64,000 nucleotides of DNA from Planctomycetota bacterium (GCA_016872675.1 VGZG01000002.1:1-64000), one strand, 5' to 3'; numbered from the stretch's first letter, positions 33,749 through 43,203 are shown. A program made the numbers and translations. Notes: generated from the letters alone by a model not told the origin.

Positions 33749-34927
33749 TTAGCCGCCGTCCATCTCGACGGGATCCTCGACCTTCACGTCTTCGTCACGC
33801 GCGGTAAGGAATCCTTCGGGCAGCGACACCGTCTGCGTGCTGGCGTCCTTGCAGCGCCGCGCGCGCAGGGCGATCTCCGGGAATGGCACGTCGCGCGGCA
33901 GTTCGGCAAGCAGCGCCTCGAACTCGGCGACGGTCTTCACCATGTGCAGCGCGGGCAGCAGGCGCTTGGTGCTCGGAAAGCCCTTGAGGTACCAGCCGGT
34001 GAACTTGCGCACTTGCTGCATGCCGTTCTTCTCGCCGAAGAACGCGGCCAGCAGCCGGCCGTGCTCGCGCATGGCGTCGACGACGCCGCCTAGGTCTGGC
34101 GGCGGCGGCGGCTCTTGGCCGGTCAGCGCGGCGCACAACTCGCCGAACAACCACGGCCGGCCAAGGCACCCGCGGCCGACGACGACGCCGTCGCAGCCGG
34201 TTTGTCGCAGCATGCGCAGGGCGTCCCAGGCCTCGAACACGTCGCCGTTGCCGAGCACCGGGATGGTGCGCACGTGCTCCTTCAGCGTCGCGATCGCCGT
34301 CCAGTCCGCCTCGCCGGAGTACAGCTGCGCGGCGGTGCGGGCATGCAGCGCGACGGCGCGCACACCCTCGCCCTCGCCGATGCGGCCGGCGTCGAGGTAG
34401 GTGAGCAGCGATTCGTCGATGCCCTTGCGGAACTTGATCGTCACCGGCACTGCTCCGGCGCTGGCGACGACGCTCCGCACGATGCGCTGCAGCAGCTTGG
34501 GCCGCGCCGGGATGGCCGCGCCGCCGCCGGCAGCGGTGACCTTGCGCACCGGGCAGCCGAAGTTCATGTCGATGTGGTGAACGCCCCACTCCTCGACCAG
34601 GATGCGGGTCGCCTGCGCCAGCGTGTCCGGGTTGGTGCCGTAGAGCTGGATGCTCTTGCGGGTGGTCTCGTCGGGACCGAACGAGGCCAGTTGCAGCGTG
34701 CGTGTGTGGCGCTCGACAAAGGCGCGCGCGGTGATCATCTCGCTGACGTAGAGGCAGCGATCCTGCGAGTAGCGCCGGCACAGCGTGCGGAACGGCGCGT
34801 TGGTGATGCCGGCCATCGGCGCCAGCACGACCGGCGGGTCGACGGTGAGCGGGCCGATGCGCAGCGGCGCGAATTCGCCGGGTCGGGCGACCGGGACGTC
34901 CCGGTTGAGTGGGCTGCGTAGGGTCAC
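33749..34927 (-). CDS. tRNA-dihydrouridine synthase (DusB-like)
   Basis: 392 residues. The FMN-dependent TIM-barrel motifs are clear: 'VVLAPMAGITNAPFRTLC', 'IDMNFGCPVRKVTAAGGG' with the catalytic Cys, 'VTIKFRKGIDES' and 'IPVLGNGDVFEAWDAL'. The helical C-terminal domain ('GMQQVRKFTGWYLKGFPS') is present. The enzyme reduces uridine to dihydrouridine in tRNA D-loops. A C-terminal tail of about 40 residues beyond the usual end is acidic. Start is GTG 34927. tRNA-Leu lies about 150 bases upstream on the same strand. Confidence 0.93.
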   Translation of the reverse strand: MTLRSPLNRDVPVARPGEFAPLRIGPLTVDPPVVLAPMAGITNAPFRTLCRRYSQDRCLYVSEMITARAFVERHTRTLQLASFGPDETTRKSIQLYGTNPDTLAQATRILVEEWGVHHIDMNFGCPVRKVTAAGGGAAIPARPKLLQRIVRSVVASAGAVPVTIKFRKGIDESLLTYLDAGRIGEGEGVRAVALHARTAAQLYSGEADWTAIATLKEHVRTIPVLGNGDVFEAWDALRMLRQTGCDGVVVGRGCLGRPWLFGELCAALTGQEPPPPPDLGGVVDAMREHGRLLAAFFGEKNGMQQVRKFTGWYLKGFPSTKRLLPALHMVKTVAEFEALLAELPRDVPFPEIALRARRCKDASTQTVSLPEGFLTARDEDVKVEDPVEMDGG

Positions 34928-35076
34928 GGGATCGACCTGGTGGCCGACGGGGCGGGGATCGTTGCGGCGCGAATAGGTGCGTGGCCGGGCCCGCGCTCGC
35001 GGGGCGACTCAGGCGCTGACCGGCCGCAGCCTAGGTGCTGGGGCTCGCTCCCCTCACGCCGCGCGGCGGAAGAATG

Positions 35077-35165
35077 TGGTGCCCAGGAGAGGACTTGAAC
35101 CTCCATGGGATGTTACTCCCGCTAGGACCTGAACCTAGTGCGTCTGCCAATTCCGCCACCTGGGC
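35077..35165 (-). tRNA. tRNA-Leu (anticodon CAG), CCA encoded
   Basis: Minus-strand cloverleaf of 86 bases plus encoded CCA (35077-35079). Acceptor stem 35159-35165 with 35081-35087, anticodon stem CTAGG/CCTAG around loop TTCAGGT giving CAG, and the long variable arm typical of class II tRNAs. Confidence 0.96.
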
Positions 35166-35183
35166 AACAAGTGGGGGCAGGGG

Positions 35184-35211
35184 AAGGTAGCGGCGGCGAT
35201 TGCCGATGCAA
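35184..35211 (-). promoter_or_regulatory. Promoter for tRNA-Leu (TTGCAT - 16 - TACCTT)
   Basis: On the minus strand, TTGCAT (35206-35211) and TACCTT (35184-35189) are 16 bases apart, with the -10 box 18 bases before the tRNA 5' end. Confidence 0.6.
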
Positions 35212-35292
35212 GCGACTGCCGGAGCTTTCCGGCGCCGTTCGCCGGCCGCGCTTGCGCCCGCTGCGGCGATGCCGTAGCGAAGGCTGCTCGCG

Positions 35293-35775
35293 ATGCAGAA
35301 AGCGGCCGACAAGAAGCCCGCCGACAAGCAGCCCGCCGCCGAGACGCTGGTCGGCGAGAACAAGAAGGCGAGGTTCCACTACGAGATCCTCGAGCGCTAT
35401 GAGGCCGGCCTCGTCCTGCAGGGCACCGAGGTCAAGTCGCTGCGGCGCGGCCAGATCAGCCTCGACGAGTCGTTCGCGCGCTTCGACGGCGACGAGCTCT
35501 GGTTGCTCGGCGCCACGATCCCGGAGTACTCGCACGGCAACCTGCAGAACCACGACCCTAAGCGCAAGCGCAAGTGCCTGCTGCACGCGCGCGAACTGCG
35601 CAAGCTCAAGGCCAAGTCGCAGATCAAGGGTCTGACCATCGTGCCGCTGCGCGTCTACTTCAGCGGTCGCGGCTTCGCCAAGGTCACGCTGGGCGTCGGC
35701 AAGGGCCGTAAGCTGCACGACAAGCGCGAGCATCTGAAGAGCAAGGAAGCGCGCAAGGAGATGCGGCAGCAGTGA
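35293..35775 (+). CDS. smpB: SsrA-binding protein SmpB
   Basis: 160 residues. 'ARFHYEILERYEAGLVLQGT', 'EVKSLRRGQISLDESFARF' and 'YSHGNLQNHDPKRKRKCLLH' are the tmRNA-binding OB-fold blocks, and 'KGRKLHDKREHLKSKEARKE' is the basic C-terminal tail needed for ribosome rescue. A 22-residue Lys/Ala/Pro-rich N-terminal extension is unusual but harmless. SmpB delivers tmRNA to stalled ribosomes. Its stop overlaps the next gene as GTGA. No tmRNA gene was found in the window. Confidence 0.96.
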   Translation: MQKAADKKPADKQPAAETLVGENKKARFHYEILERYEAGLVLQGTEVKSLRRGQISLDESFARFDGDELWLLGATIPEYSHGNLQNHDPKRKRKCLLHARELRKLKAKSQIKGLTIVPLRVYFSGRGFAKVTLGVGKGRKLHDKREHLKSKEARKEMRQQ

Positions 35776-36680
35776 GCAGCTCGCCGATTCCGGCCGTCGG
35801 CCCGCAGCCGACGAGCGAGCGCATCTGGCTGGTGTACATCGCCTGCGTGCTGACCGTCGCCGTGGGCGCTTCCGGCGGCGGCCACGACGGCCACGCGCCA
35901 TGGCTCTGCGCCGCGTTCCATGTCGGCCTGCTGGCGTTGGTGTTGTGGAGCCGGCGTCTGGCGTTGACGCGCTCGCACGCCGCGCCGCGCGTCTTGCGCG
36001 CGGCGCTGGCCGTGATCGGGCTGCCGGCGACGTTCACGGCGTTGTGCTGGCTGCTGCCGGGCGTGCATCCCGAGCCCTACGAGTGGTCGTTCGCTGCGAT
36101 CGACCGTGGGTTGGTCGGCGTCGACCCCGGCGCGCTCGTGCGCGAAATCCCGGCGTGGTTCGTCGAGGCGCTGCAACTCTGCTATGCCGGCTTCTATGTC
36201 ATCTGCATGCTCGCCGCGCTCGGCGCCGGCAAGGCGTCGGGTGTCGCTGCCTTCGATCGCGCTGTGCTGATGCTCGTCGGCAGCTTCCTGGCCAGCTACC
36301 TCGGCTACCTGCTGGTGCCGACTCTCGCGCCCAAGTGCGTGCTGGAATTCGACCACGAGGTCACGGGCCTCTGGCTCGCATCGCCGGTGCGCGCCTCGAT
36401 CGACGCCAGCGAGGCCAATCCGTGGGACTGCTTCCCGAGCGGCCACGCGATGATGTCGCTCACCAGCCTGCTGATCTTGTGGCGCTGGAACCGCCGCTGG
36501 TTCGTCTGGCTACTGCTGCCGGTCGCGCTGCTGATCGCGAGCACGATCCTGCTGCGCTACCACTGGATCGTCGACGTCGTCGCCGGCGTGCTGTTGGCGT
36601 GGCCGGTGGCTCGCGCGTGCGAGCTGCTCGCCGATCGCGATGGCTGGCCGCCGGCGCCGCGCCGGGTCACGCCAGCCTGA
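35772..36680 (+). CDS. PAP2-superfamily membrane phosphatase
   Basis: 302 residues, about six transmembrane spans. The lipid-phosphatase motifs 'CFPSGHAMMSL' (motif C2) and 'LLRYHWIVDVVAGVLLAW' (motif C3, with the nucleophilic His and its Asp) are present, while the first motif is weak, similar to the inositol phosphorylceramide synthase / undecaprenyl-phosphate-processing branch. It probably dephosphorylates or transfers a head group on a membrane lipid on the outer face of the inner membrane. GTG 35772 overlaps the smpB stop. Confidence 0.88.
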   Translation: MSSSPIPAVGPQPTSERIWLVYIACVLTVAVGASGGGHDGHAPWLCAAFHVGLLALVLWSRRLALTRSHAAPRVLRAALAVIGLPATFTALCWLLPGVHPEPYEWSFAAIDRGLVGVDPGALVREIPAWFVEALQLCYAGFYVICMLAALGAGKASGVAAFDRAVLMLVGSFLASYLGYLLVPTLAPKCVLEFDHEVTGLWLASPVRASIDASEANPWDCFPSGHAMMSLTSLLILWRWNRRWFVWLLLPVALLIASTILLRYHWIVDVVAGVLLAWPVARACELLADRDGWPPAPRRVTPA

Positions 36681-36747
36681 AGCGCGCGCCGTCGTCGGAC
36701 TGCCGGAGCGGATCGGCGCGCAGCAGTCCGGCGATGGCCGGCGGCGG

Positions 36748-37743
36748 TCATCGGACTTCCGACGACAGCACGCGGAAGACGTTGGCCTTGGGTAGCAGGC
36801 GCTTGGCGGCGTCGACGACGCGCGCCGGTGCGGCGGTGAGCTGGCTGTCCGGCACGCCGCGGCGCAGCAGATCCTGGCACAGGCGTAGCTGCAGGCGCGG
36901 ACTGCCAGCCTGCTGCAGCATCTGCAGCCCGCTCGGCACGGCACGCTCGGCGGGCAGCGCGGCGACGAGTTCGGCCGCGCGCAGGCCGGAGCTTTCGTCG
37001 ACGACGCCGGCGACGGCGAGTTCGACGGTGCCGGGCGCGGTCGCCCGCAACAGGGCCTGGCGCAGCAGCGCCGCCTCGTCGTCGTCGGTCGCCGCCAGGT
37101 AGCGCACGAGCGCTGCGTCGCGCAGGCCAGCGTCGCCAACGCGCATGGCGGTGTCGAGGAGCGGGAGGGCGCGGCCGTCGCGGCGATCGAGCGCGCGCCA
37201 CAAGGCCTCACCGACGGCCGTCTTCGCGGCGGCGTCGAGCGCGAGACCGGGGCGCCCGGCGAGCGCCAGCGCCGCGTCATCGGCCACGCGCGCGTCGTCG
37301 TGCGCGAGCGCCGCGACCAGCGCCGATGTGCGCGCCGCGGGCGTCATTGCGCCGGCCAACGTCTGCACGTGCGCGACAATCGCTGGCTGGGCCGCGAGCA
37401 TGCCGCGCGGGCCGCCCAGCACGTGCCACATCTGACCGCTGCGTCGCAGGAACACGAGGCGAACGTCGCCGGCTCGCAGCGCGAATAGGTTGCGCCCGCA
37501 GCAGGCGCCGGCCGGCTCGGCCAGCGCGAGCGTCGCGGGCGCCGTGCCGGCGACGGTCGTATCGACGCGGAACGCGACCGCCGTTGTCGTCGGATCCGGT
37601 GCGTGGACCGCCGTGACCGTCGCCACCACGACTGCGTTGGCGGCGTCGAGATTCGCCGCAAGCGTCGACGCGCCATCCTGCGCGCGGGCGGAGAATGCCA
37701 GCAGCATGGCGGCGGCGATCACGTTTGTGACGCGGCAATTCAT
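36748..37743 (-). CDS. Secreted HEAT-like repeat protein
   Basis: 331 residues with a signal peptide ('NVIAAAMLLAFSARAQDG', cleavage probably after ARA). Residues about 30-115 form a beta-rich domain containing 'AGACCGRNLFALRAGD', similar to domains that measure payouts of thiol-rich or carboxypeptidase-like folds but not assignable. From about residue 130 the sequence turns into Ala/Leu-rich paired helices ('VAALAHDDARVADDAALAL', 'LRDAALVRYLAATDDDEAAL') like HEAT repeats. It overlaps the upstream lipoprotein by ATGA (37740-37743), so they are made together. Function unknown. Confidence 0.65.
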   Translation of the reverse strand: MNCRVTNVIAAAMLLAFSARAQDGASTLAANLDAANAVVVATVTAVHAPDPTTTAVAFRVDTTVAGTAPATLALAEPAGACCGRNLFALRAGDVRLVFLRRSGQMWHVLGGPRGMLAAQPAIVAHVQTLAGAMTPAARTSALVAALAHDDARVADDAALALAGRPGLALDAAAKTAVGEALWRALDRRDGRALPLLDTAMRVGDAGLRDAALVRYLAATDDDEAALLRQALLRATAPGTVELAVAGVVDESSGLRAAELVAALPAERAVPSGLQMLQQAGSPRLQLRLCQDLLRRGVPDSQLTAAPARVVDAAKRLLPKANVFRVLSSEVR

Positions 37744-40700
37744 CGCAGTAGCGTCCTGTGGCGCAAGTACGCCATGTCGAGGTCGCGGAACGCGTAGCTC
37801 AGCGTCGTCATCGACTCGTAGCCGATCGTCGACGACATGACCTCGGTCGCGCCGGCGAAGGTGTTGTGTAGCGACGCGTCGCCGTAGAGGCCGGTGGGCG
37901 CGTCGCCGGGCGCGACCAGGCCGACCGAGTGGCCGATCTCATGCGCCAGCACGATGCCGACAACCGCGGCCCAATCGTCGACGGCGGCGAGCACGGTCTG
38001 GCGGCGCGCGCGCTGCGCGCTGGTGGCGGCGACCGGGTCGAAGCCGGCTCGCAGCGCCGCGGCATCGTGCGGATGCGCTCCGACGGGCGTGCCGCCCATC
38101 GCCGGGCACAGCGGCAGGAAGCGCTCGGCAAAGCGAGTCATGTACGACGGCCAGACCTGTAGGTGCAGCTGCGATTGGTAGACGAACATCTCGGCGGGGA
38201 AGACGCCGAGGCCGGGCGACGAGGTGGTGTTGCGTTCCGCCGGGTTGCCATTGCGGAGGTCAAACAAGGCGCGTCCGAGCACGCCGGTGCTGGCGGCGCC
38301 GAAGCCGCGGTGGCGCGGGCCGTCCGGGTCGAAGCCGCCGAGGGCGATCTGCATGTGCGGGACCTTGATCGGCTCGCGCGTCGTCAAGCGCACGGCCGCC
38401 GAGTCGCTGCCGCGCGGCTCGCCGCGGTCGCCGCGACCGTACAGGCGGCTTGTTTGCGTCAGCACAGCGTTGAGTAGCGTCGTGCGCACGAACGCGATGG
38501 CGGTGGCGTTGCCGCCGGCGACCGCGAGACCGAGTCGCGTCATGTCGTCATCGAAGTCGGCGACGCCGTTGCCGTCGCGGTCGAGTTCGGCGCGTACCCA
38601 GACGACCTGCGTGCGCTCGAACGGCACGATCGCGGCGGCGGGCTCGGCGACGTGGAACGCGAGCGCCGCGGACTCGCCGAAGTTCCCGGCGAGGTCGGAA
38701 ACGCGCACGCGCAGCGTCCAATCGCCGCCAGCCAGTCGCGTCGAGCTCGGCGCCACGAGGCGGGCGAAGTCGCGGCCGAGCACGCCCTCGCGCAGCAACG
38801 CGGCGGCGTCCGGCGGCGTGCCCGGGCCATCGAGCAGGATCTGCGCGCTGGCGACGTCGATGTGGCCGCCAGCGGCATCGTTGGCGTCGAAGTCGATCGT
38901 GAAGCCGCTCGGCGGCAGCGTCAGTCCTTGCTTGCGCGCGGCGGCGACGCCGTTGACGGTGCAGGTGACCGTGGGCGCCGCAAGGTCGACGCTGGCGCCG
39001 ATTCGGAAGCGCGACGTTGTGTCGGCGCGCAGCCAGTTGCCGCTGGCGCGGCGGACGCCGTCCTGGCCGGCGCGCACGACGACGCGGCGCCAGGCGCCGG
39101 CCGGAAACGGCTGGCTCGGCGTGAAACGGACGCCGCGAGCGCTGGCCGCCGCCTGCCATGATCCCGGCACCGCGACGCCGTCGTCGTCGGTGACGGCCAA
39201 CGTGCCGGCGTGCAGCGTGTTCGGATCCATTGGCGCATCGAAGGCGATGGCGACTTGCGCATTGACGGCGACATGGATGGCGCCGTTCGGCGGCAGGATC
39301 ATCGCCGTCGGCGTGCCGGCGTCGTCCGATGTCGTGAAGCCGATCTCGAGGTCCGCAGCGAGCAGGTTGCCGTGTAGGTCGCGCACGCCCTCGTGCCCGC
39401 CGCGGAACCGCAACTGGCAGCTTGCGCGCAGCGGCAGCGGCACGAGCGGCGTGACCCGGACGCTCACCGGCGTCGTCGCCTCGACCAGCGTCTCCCAGGC
39501 TTCGCCGGCGACCAGCAGTTCGACCGTGCGCTCGTCGAGCCACGCCGGATCGAGCGCCTCGTCGAACGTGACTGTCGTGACGACATCGCTCGGCACGCGG
39601 TCGGAGCCGTCGGCCGGCTCGCTCGCCGTCACCGCTGGCGCGACGTCGTCGACGCCGGTGCGGAACGAGTGCGGTTGCGTTGCCGCGAGAGCGTTGCCGC
39701 TGACATCGGTCGCGGCTGACTCACCGAGCGCGAAGGCGAGCGTGTAGCCGCGATCTGCGACCAGCGGCGCCGACGGCACGAGGTACAGCGTCCGTTGGTC
39801 GTCGCTGGCGGCGACGGTGAACGGCACGATCGCCCCGAACTCGTCAATGAAACCGAGCGACGTCGAATCGACGGTTGTCGGGTCCATCGACTCGTCGAAG
39901 AAGATGTGCGGCTGCGCGCGCGGCGATACGGCGAGCTGGCCTGGCGCCGGCCACGTGTCCACGACGGCGGGCGCGTCGACGTCCGGCGCCGTGTGGAAGG
40001 GAGTCGACGAGGCGCTCGCCAAGGCGTTGCCGGCGAGATCGCGCAAGCCGGTCGTCGCCACCAGCAGGAACTGGCGGTCGCCAGGCAGTTCGGCGGTCGG
40101 ATCGAGCACGACGGCGTCGCCGTCGCACGCCAGATTGGCCTTGTAGCGAACCCCGAACGCGTCGCTGACGAAGAGCGTCGTCGCCATCACCGACGCGGGC
40201 GCGAGCCGCTCATGGAACTGCAGCCGGAACGCGCGGTCGCGCGCGACGCCGATGGCGCCGGCTGCGACGTCGATCCCGATCAGCGTCGGCGGGGTCGTGT
40301 CGAGCGTGCGGAAGGCGAAGCGCACTTCCTGGTCGAGGATGCGACCATCTTCGTCGCACGTCAGTGCCGACAGCTGGAACGTGTAGTCCGTTTCGAGCTG
40401 CAGCGGCGCCTGCGGTCGGAAGTAGACCCGATTGTGGGAGCTGAGCTCGAACGTGCCGGCAACCGGCGCCGCCGCTCCTGCGGCGCGCAACCACGTGTCT
40501 GCGTCGCCGAAACTCTCGATCGCCATGCGCGCGTCGAAACGCAGCACGATGACCGCTGCGGGGTCGACCTGGACCGCGCCGTTCGCCGGTTCGTGGTCGA
40601 CGAGATGCACCGTGCCGATGGACGCTGCGTTGGTCGCGCCGGGACTGGCGGGCGCTGCGCTGTCACCGCCACCGCTGCCGCATGACGCCAAGAGCAGGGC

Positions 40701-40745
40701 AATCGCCCATGTCGCAGGCTTCGAAGTTTGCGAGATGTGACCCAA
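37740..40745 (-). CDS. Lipoprotein with repeated Ig-like domains and a metzincin-like protease domain
   Basis: 1001 residues. 'WAIALLLASCGSGGG' is a lipoprotein signal. Four to five SbsA/Big_5 Ig-like domains follow, each with 'PANGAVQVDPAAVIVLRFD', 'SMDPTTVD' or 'PMDPNTL'-type motifs. The last 280 residues contain 'VLAHEIGHSVGL', an HExxHxxG zinc-binding helix, followed about 25 residues later by 'ATEVMSSTIG', which fits a metzincin Met-turn. The third zinc ligand expected after HExxHxxGxx is Pro/Gly-Asp rather than a clear His, so activity is uncertain. Start TTG 40745. Coupled to the HEAT-like protein. Likely a surface-exposed protease or adhesin. Confidence 0.78.
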   Translation of the reverse strand: MGHISQTSKPATWAIALLLASCGSGGGDSAAPASPGATNAASIGTVHLVDHEPANGAVQVDPAAVIVLRFDARMAIESFGDADTWLRAAGAAAPVAGTFELSSHNRVYFRPQAPLQLETDYTFQLSALTCDEDGRILDQEVRFAFRTLDTTPPTLIGIDVAAGAIGVARDRAFRLQFHERLAPASVMATTLFVSDAFGVRYKANLACDGDAVVLDPTAELPGDRQFLLVATTGLRDLAGNALASASSTPFHTAPDVDAPAVVDTWPAPGQLAVSPRAQPHIFFDESMDPTTVDSTSLGFIDEFGAIVPFTVAASDDQRTLYLVPSAPLVADRGYTLAFALGESAATDVSGNALAATQPHSFRTGVDDVAPAVTASEPADGSDRVPSDVVTTVTFDEALDPAWLDERTVELLVAGEAWETLVEATTPVSVRVTPLVPLPLRASCQLRFRGGHEGVRDLHGNLLAADLEIGFTTSDDAGTPTAMILPPNGAIHVAVNAQVAIAFDAPMDPNTLHAGTLAVTDDDGVAVPGSWQAAASARGVRFTPSQPFPAGAWRRVVVRAGQDGVRRASGNWLRADTTSRFRIGASVDLAAPTVTCTVNGVAAARKQGLTLPPSGFTIDFDANDAAGGHIDVASAQILLDGPGTPPDAAALLREGVLGRDFARLVAPSSTRLAGGDWTLRVRVSDLAGNFGESAALAFHVAEPAAAIVPFERTQVVWVRAELDRDGNGVADFDDDMTRLGLAVAGGNATAIAFVRTTLLNAVLTQTSRLYGRGDRGEPRGSDSAAVRLTTREPIKVPHMQIALGGFDPDGPRHRGFGAASTGVLGRALFDLRNGNPAERNTTSSPGLGVFPAEMFVYQSQLHLQVWPSYMTRFAERFLPLCPAMGGTPVGAHPHDAAALRAGFDPVAATSAQRARRQTVLAAVDDWAAVVGIVLAHEIGHSVGLVAPGDAPTGLYGDASLHNTFAGATEVMSSTIGYESMTTLSYAFRDLDMAYLRHRTLLR

Positions 40746-40893
40746 GCCCCTTCCTTCCGACCCAGGTCATCGGCGGAACGGGCAATGGGATTGGAGTCGG
40801 GACGGCAGCCGGAAATCGCTGCGGTCGCCAGCGGCCGCGCGTCGCCGCTTGCGGCGGCGGTGAAACGCCCATGGCGCCGGCCGTCCGAGGTTC

Positions 40894-42204
40894 CTAGCCG
40901 TCGTGCGCCAGGATGCGCACGTCGCGCACATTCGTGCCGGTCGGACGGGTCGTGACCGCGTCGCCGAGCCGTGCGAGTAGCGCGCCGGCGTCGCAGCGGC
41001 GCAGCGCGCCGGCGGGGTCGAGGCCGGCGGCAAGCGCGCGGTCCCAGGTCGTGCCGTCGACGACGGCGCCGGCGGCCGGCGAGTTGCCGTCGATGCCATC
41101 GGTGCCGGCGCTGAGCACGACGATCGGCTGGCCGGCAATGCGGGCGGCGCAGGCCAGCGCGAACTGCTGGTTGCGACCGCCGACGCCGGGCGACGGCGGC
41201 AGCCGGACCGACAGTTCGCCGGTCGTCACGACCGCGACCTTGCGGCCTTGATTCGCCAGGCGAAGCGCTGTCAGCCGCTGCAGCAGCGTGTCAGCGGCTT
41301 CGTCGATCGTCAGATCGTCGGCGTCGGCCTCGGCGTCGACGATGAAGCCGGCGGCGCGCATTGCCTGTGCCGCGAACGCGCGCGCGTTCGTCTCGTCGAG
41401 CAGCGTCAGCCACGCGCACTTCGACGACAGCCGTTCGGGGACCTGCGGCCGTGGCGGCAGGGCGCTGGCGGCGAGGTCTGCGACGAGCTGCGGCGGCGCC
41501 GCCGGCCGCAGGCCGAGCGCGTCGAGTTCGCCCGCCAACGCGTCGTCGTCGAGCCAGGCCTTCGCGGCGTCGGCTTCGTTGTCAGCGAGCCATGTCGGAC
41601 CCGAGGCGATGTCGCCCCAATCACCCGGCACGTCGCGCACGAGCACGGTGGTCTGGCCGGCGGCCGCCGCCGCAGCGAGCGCGAGGCGACCGCCCTTGTT
41701 CGCCGAGACGCGGCGTCGGATCGCGTTGACGCGCTCGATGCCAGCGCCGCAGCTGACGAGCGCCTGGTAGAACGCGCGCCAGGACGCGACGTCGATGCGG
41801 TCGTCGTACGGCAGTTCGAGCAGCGCCGAGCCGCCGCCGGATACGAGGAAGACGACGTGCTCGGTCGGGCGAACGCTGCGGCACAGCGCGAGCGCCGCGC
41901 GCGCCGCCGCGAAGCTGCCGGCGTCGGGCAGCGGATGGCCGGCGGCGATGGTCTGCAGCGGCGGCAGCGGGGCGTCGTCCGGCGCCGGCGTCACCAGCAG
42001 GCCGCGGACGCGGTGGGCGGGCAGCACGGCCAGCGCCGAGGTCGCCATGCCCCGCGCGGCCTTGCCGAACGCGATCAGCACGACCTGTCCGCCGCGGGTG
42101 ACGTGCTCGCGCGCCGCGCCGAGGCACCTCGGCGTCCACTCGTCCTGACGCGTTCGCAGGTGCGCGAGCGTCGTCGCGAACGCGGCGCGCAGGGTGTCGT
42201 TCAC
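40894..42204 (-). CDS. Glycerate 2-kinase (GckA/TtuD, MOFRL family)
   Basis: 436 residues. 'VVLIAFGKAARGMATSAL', 'VVFLVSGGGSALLELPYDD' (GGGSAL nucleotide loop), 'VLVRDVPGDWGDIASGPTW' and, near the end, 'PSPGVGGRNQQFALACA' plus 'VLSAGTDGIDGNSPAAGAVV' are the hallmark motifs of the bacterial class II glycerate kinases. The enzyme makes 2-phosphoglycerate from glycerate. GTG 42204 overlaps the reductase stop as GTGA (42201-42204). Together the pair turns glyoxylate or hydroxypyruvate into a glycolytic intermediate. Confidence 0.93.
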   Translation of the reverse strand: MNDTLRAAFATTLAHLRTRQDEWTPRCLGAAREHVTRGGQVVLIAFGKAARGMATSALAVLPAHRVRGLLVTPAPDDAPLPPLQTIAAGHPLPDAGSFAAARAALALCRSVRPTEHVVFLVSGGGSALLELPYDDRIDVASWRAFYQALVSCGAGIERVNAIRRRVSANKGGRLALAAAAAAGQTTVLVRDVPGDWGDIASGPTWLADNEADAAKAWLDDDALAGELDALGLRPAAPPQLVADLAASALPPRPQVPERLSSKCAWLTLLDETNARAFAAQAMRAAGFIVDAEADADDLTIDEAADTLLQRLTALRLANQGRKVAVVTTGELSVRLPPSPGVGGRNQQFALACAARIAGQPIVVLSAGTDGIDGNSPAAGAVVDGTTWDRALAAGLDPAGALRRCDAGALLARLGDAVTTRPTGTNVRDVRILAHDG

Positions 42205-43190
42205 TCGTTCTCCAGCGGCGCGAGGACCTGTGGATTCACCGGGTGCTTGGGCCGCTCGCCGGTCAGCAGGGCCACGCAATCGTTGGCGGCGAGGGCGCAC
42301 ATCAGGCTGCGCACGCTGGTCACCGCGCTGCCGACGTGCGGCAGCAGCACGACATTGGGCAGCTGCAGCAGCCCCGGGGTGACGGTCGGCTCGGTCTCGA
42401 ACACGTCGAGGCCGGCGCCGGCGATCAGGCCTTCCTCGAGCGCGGCGACCAGCGCGCGCTCGTCGACGACCGGCCCGCGGGCGGTGTTGATCAAGAAGGC
42501 GGTGCTCTTCATCTGACACAACTGCTCGACGCCGATCAGGTGGCGAGTCTCGTCGCGCAGCGGCACGTGCAGCGACACGAAGTCGCTTTGTTTGAGCAGT
42601 AGGTCGAGCGGAACGCGCTGCGCGCGCAATTCCTGCTCGACCGCGGCCGGCGTCTCGCTGCGGCTCGCGTAGAGCACGCGCATGCCGAAGCCGAGCGCGC
42701 GGCGCGCGACGGCCTGGCCGATGCGGCCGAAGCCGACGAGGCCGAGCGTGCGGCCGCTGACGTCGGCGCCGCACAGCAGGTCGACGTCCCAGCGCTGCCA
42801 CTTCCCTGCGCGCAGGAAGCGCTCGGCCTCGGGCACCCGGCGCGCGGCGGCGAGCAGCAGCGCCCAGGTCAGGTCGGCGGTCGCCTCGGTCAGCACGCCG
42901 GGCGTGTTGGTCACCACGATGCCGCGCGCGGTGGCGGCGGCGACGTCGATGTTGTCGTGGCCGACGGCGATCTGGTGGATGCCGCGGAGCTTCGGCGCCG
43001 CGGCGATCACGGCGGCGGTCAGCGGGTCGGTGAGCTGGCAGACGACGGCGTCGGCGTGCTGCAGGCGGCGAACAAGTCGCGCTGCGTCGAGCGTGTCGTG
43101 GCTGTCCTGGTAGTCGACGACGCAGTGTTCCTGTAGGATCGCGAGCGCCGCGGGATACACGCGGCGGGTCACGAACACGCGCGGCTTCAT
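42201..43190 (-). CDS. D-2-hydroxyacid dehydrogenase (glyoxylate/hydroxypyruvate reductase type)
   Basis: 329 residues. 'GRTLGLVGFGRIGQAVARRA' is the Rossmann NAD(P) motif. The catalytic Arg is in 'INTARGPVVDERALV', Glu in 'GLDVFETEP' and His in 'LLPHVGSAV'. The order and length match glyoxylate and hydroxypyruvate reductases. The start ATG at 43190 lies seven bases after a TACCTT box. Glycerate kinase follows with GTGA overlap, so the operon probably salvages glyoxylate. Confidence 0.93.
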   Translation of the reverse strand: MKPRVFVTRRVYPAALAILQEHCVVDYQDSHDTLDAARLVRRLQHADAVVCQLTDPLTAAVIAAAPKLRGIHQIAVGHDNIDVAAATARGIVVTNTPGVLTEATADLTWALLLAAARRVPEAERFLRAGKWQRWDVDLLCGADVSGRTLGLVGFGRIGQAVARRALGFGMRVLYASRSETPAAVEQELRAQRVPLDLLLKQSDFVSLHVPLRDETRHLIGVEQLCQMKSTAFLINTARGPVVDERALVAALEEGLIAGAGLDVFETEPTVTPGLLQLPNVVLLPHVGSAVTSVRSLMCALAANDCVALLTGERPKHPVNPQVLAPLENE

Positions 43191-43197
43191 GGCGCGC

Positions 43198-43203
43198 AAG
43201 GTA
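43198..43203 (-). promoter_or_regulatory. -10 box (TACCTT), leaderless
   Basis: On the minus strand, TACCTT ends only seven bases before the ATG at 43190, which predicts a transcript starting at the start codon itself. A weak TCGAAC lies 17 bases upstream. Confidence 0.55.
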
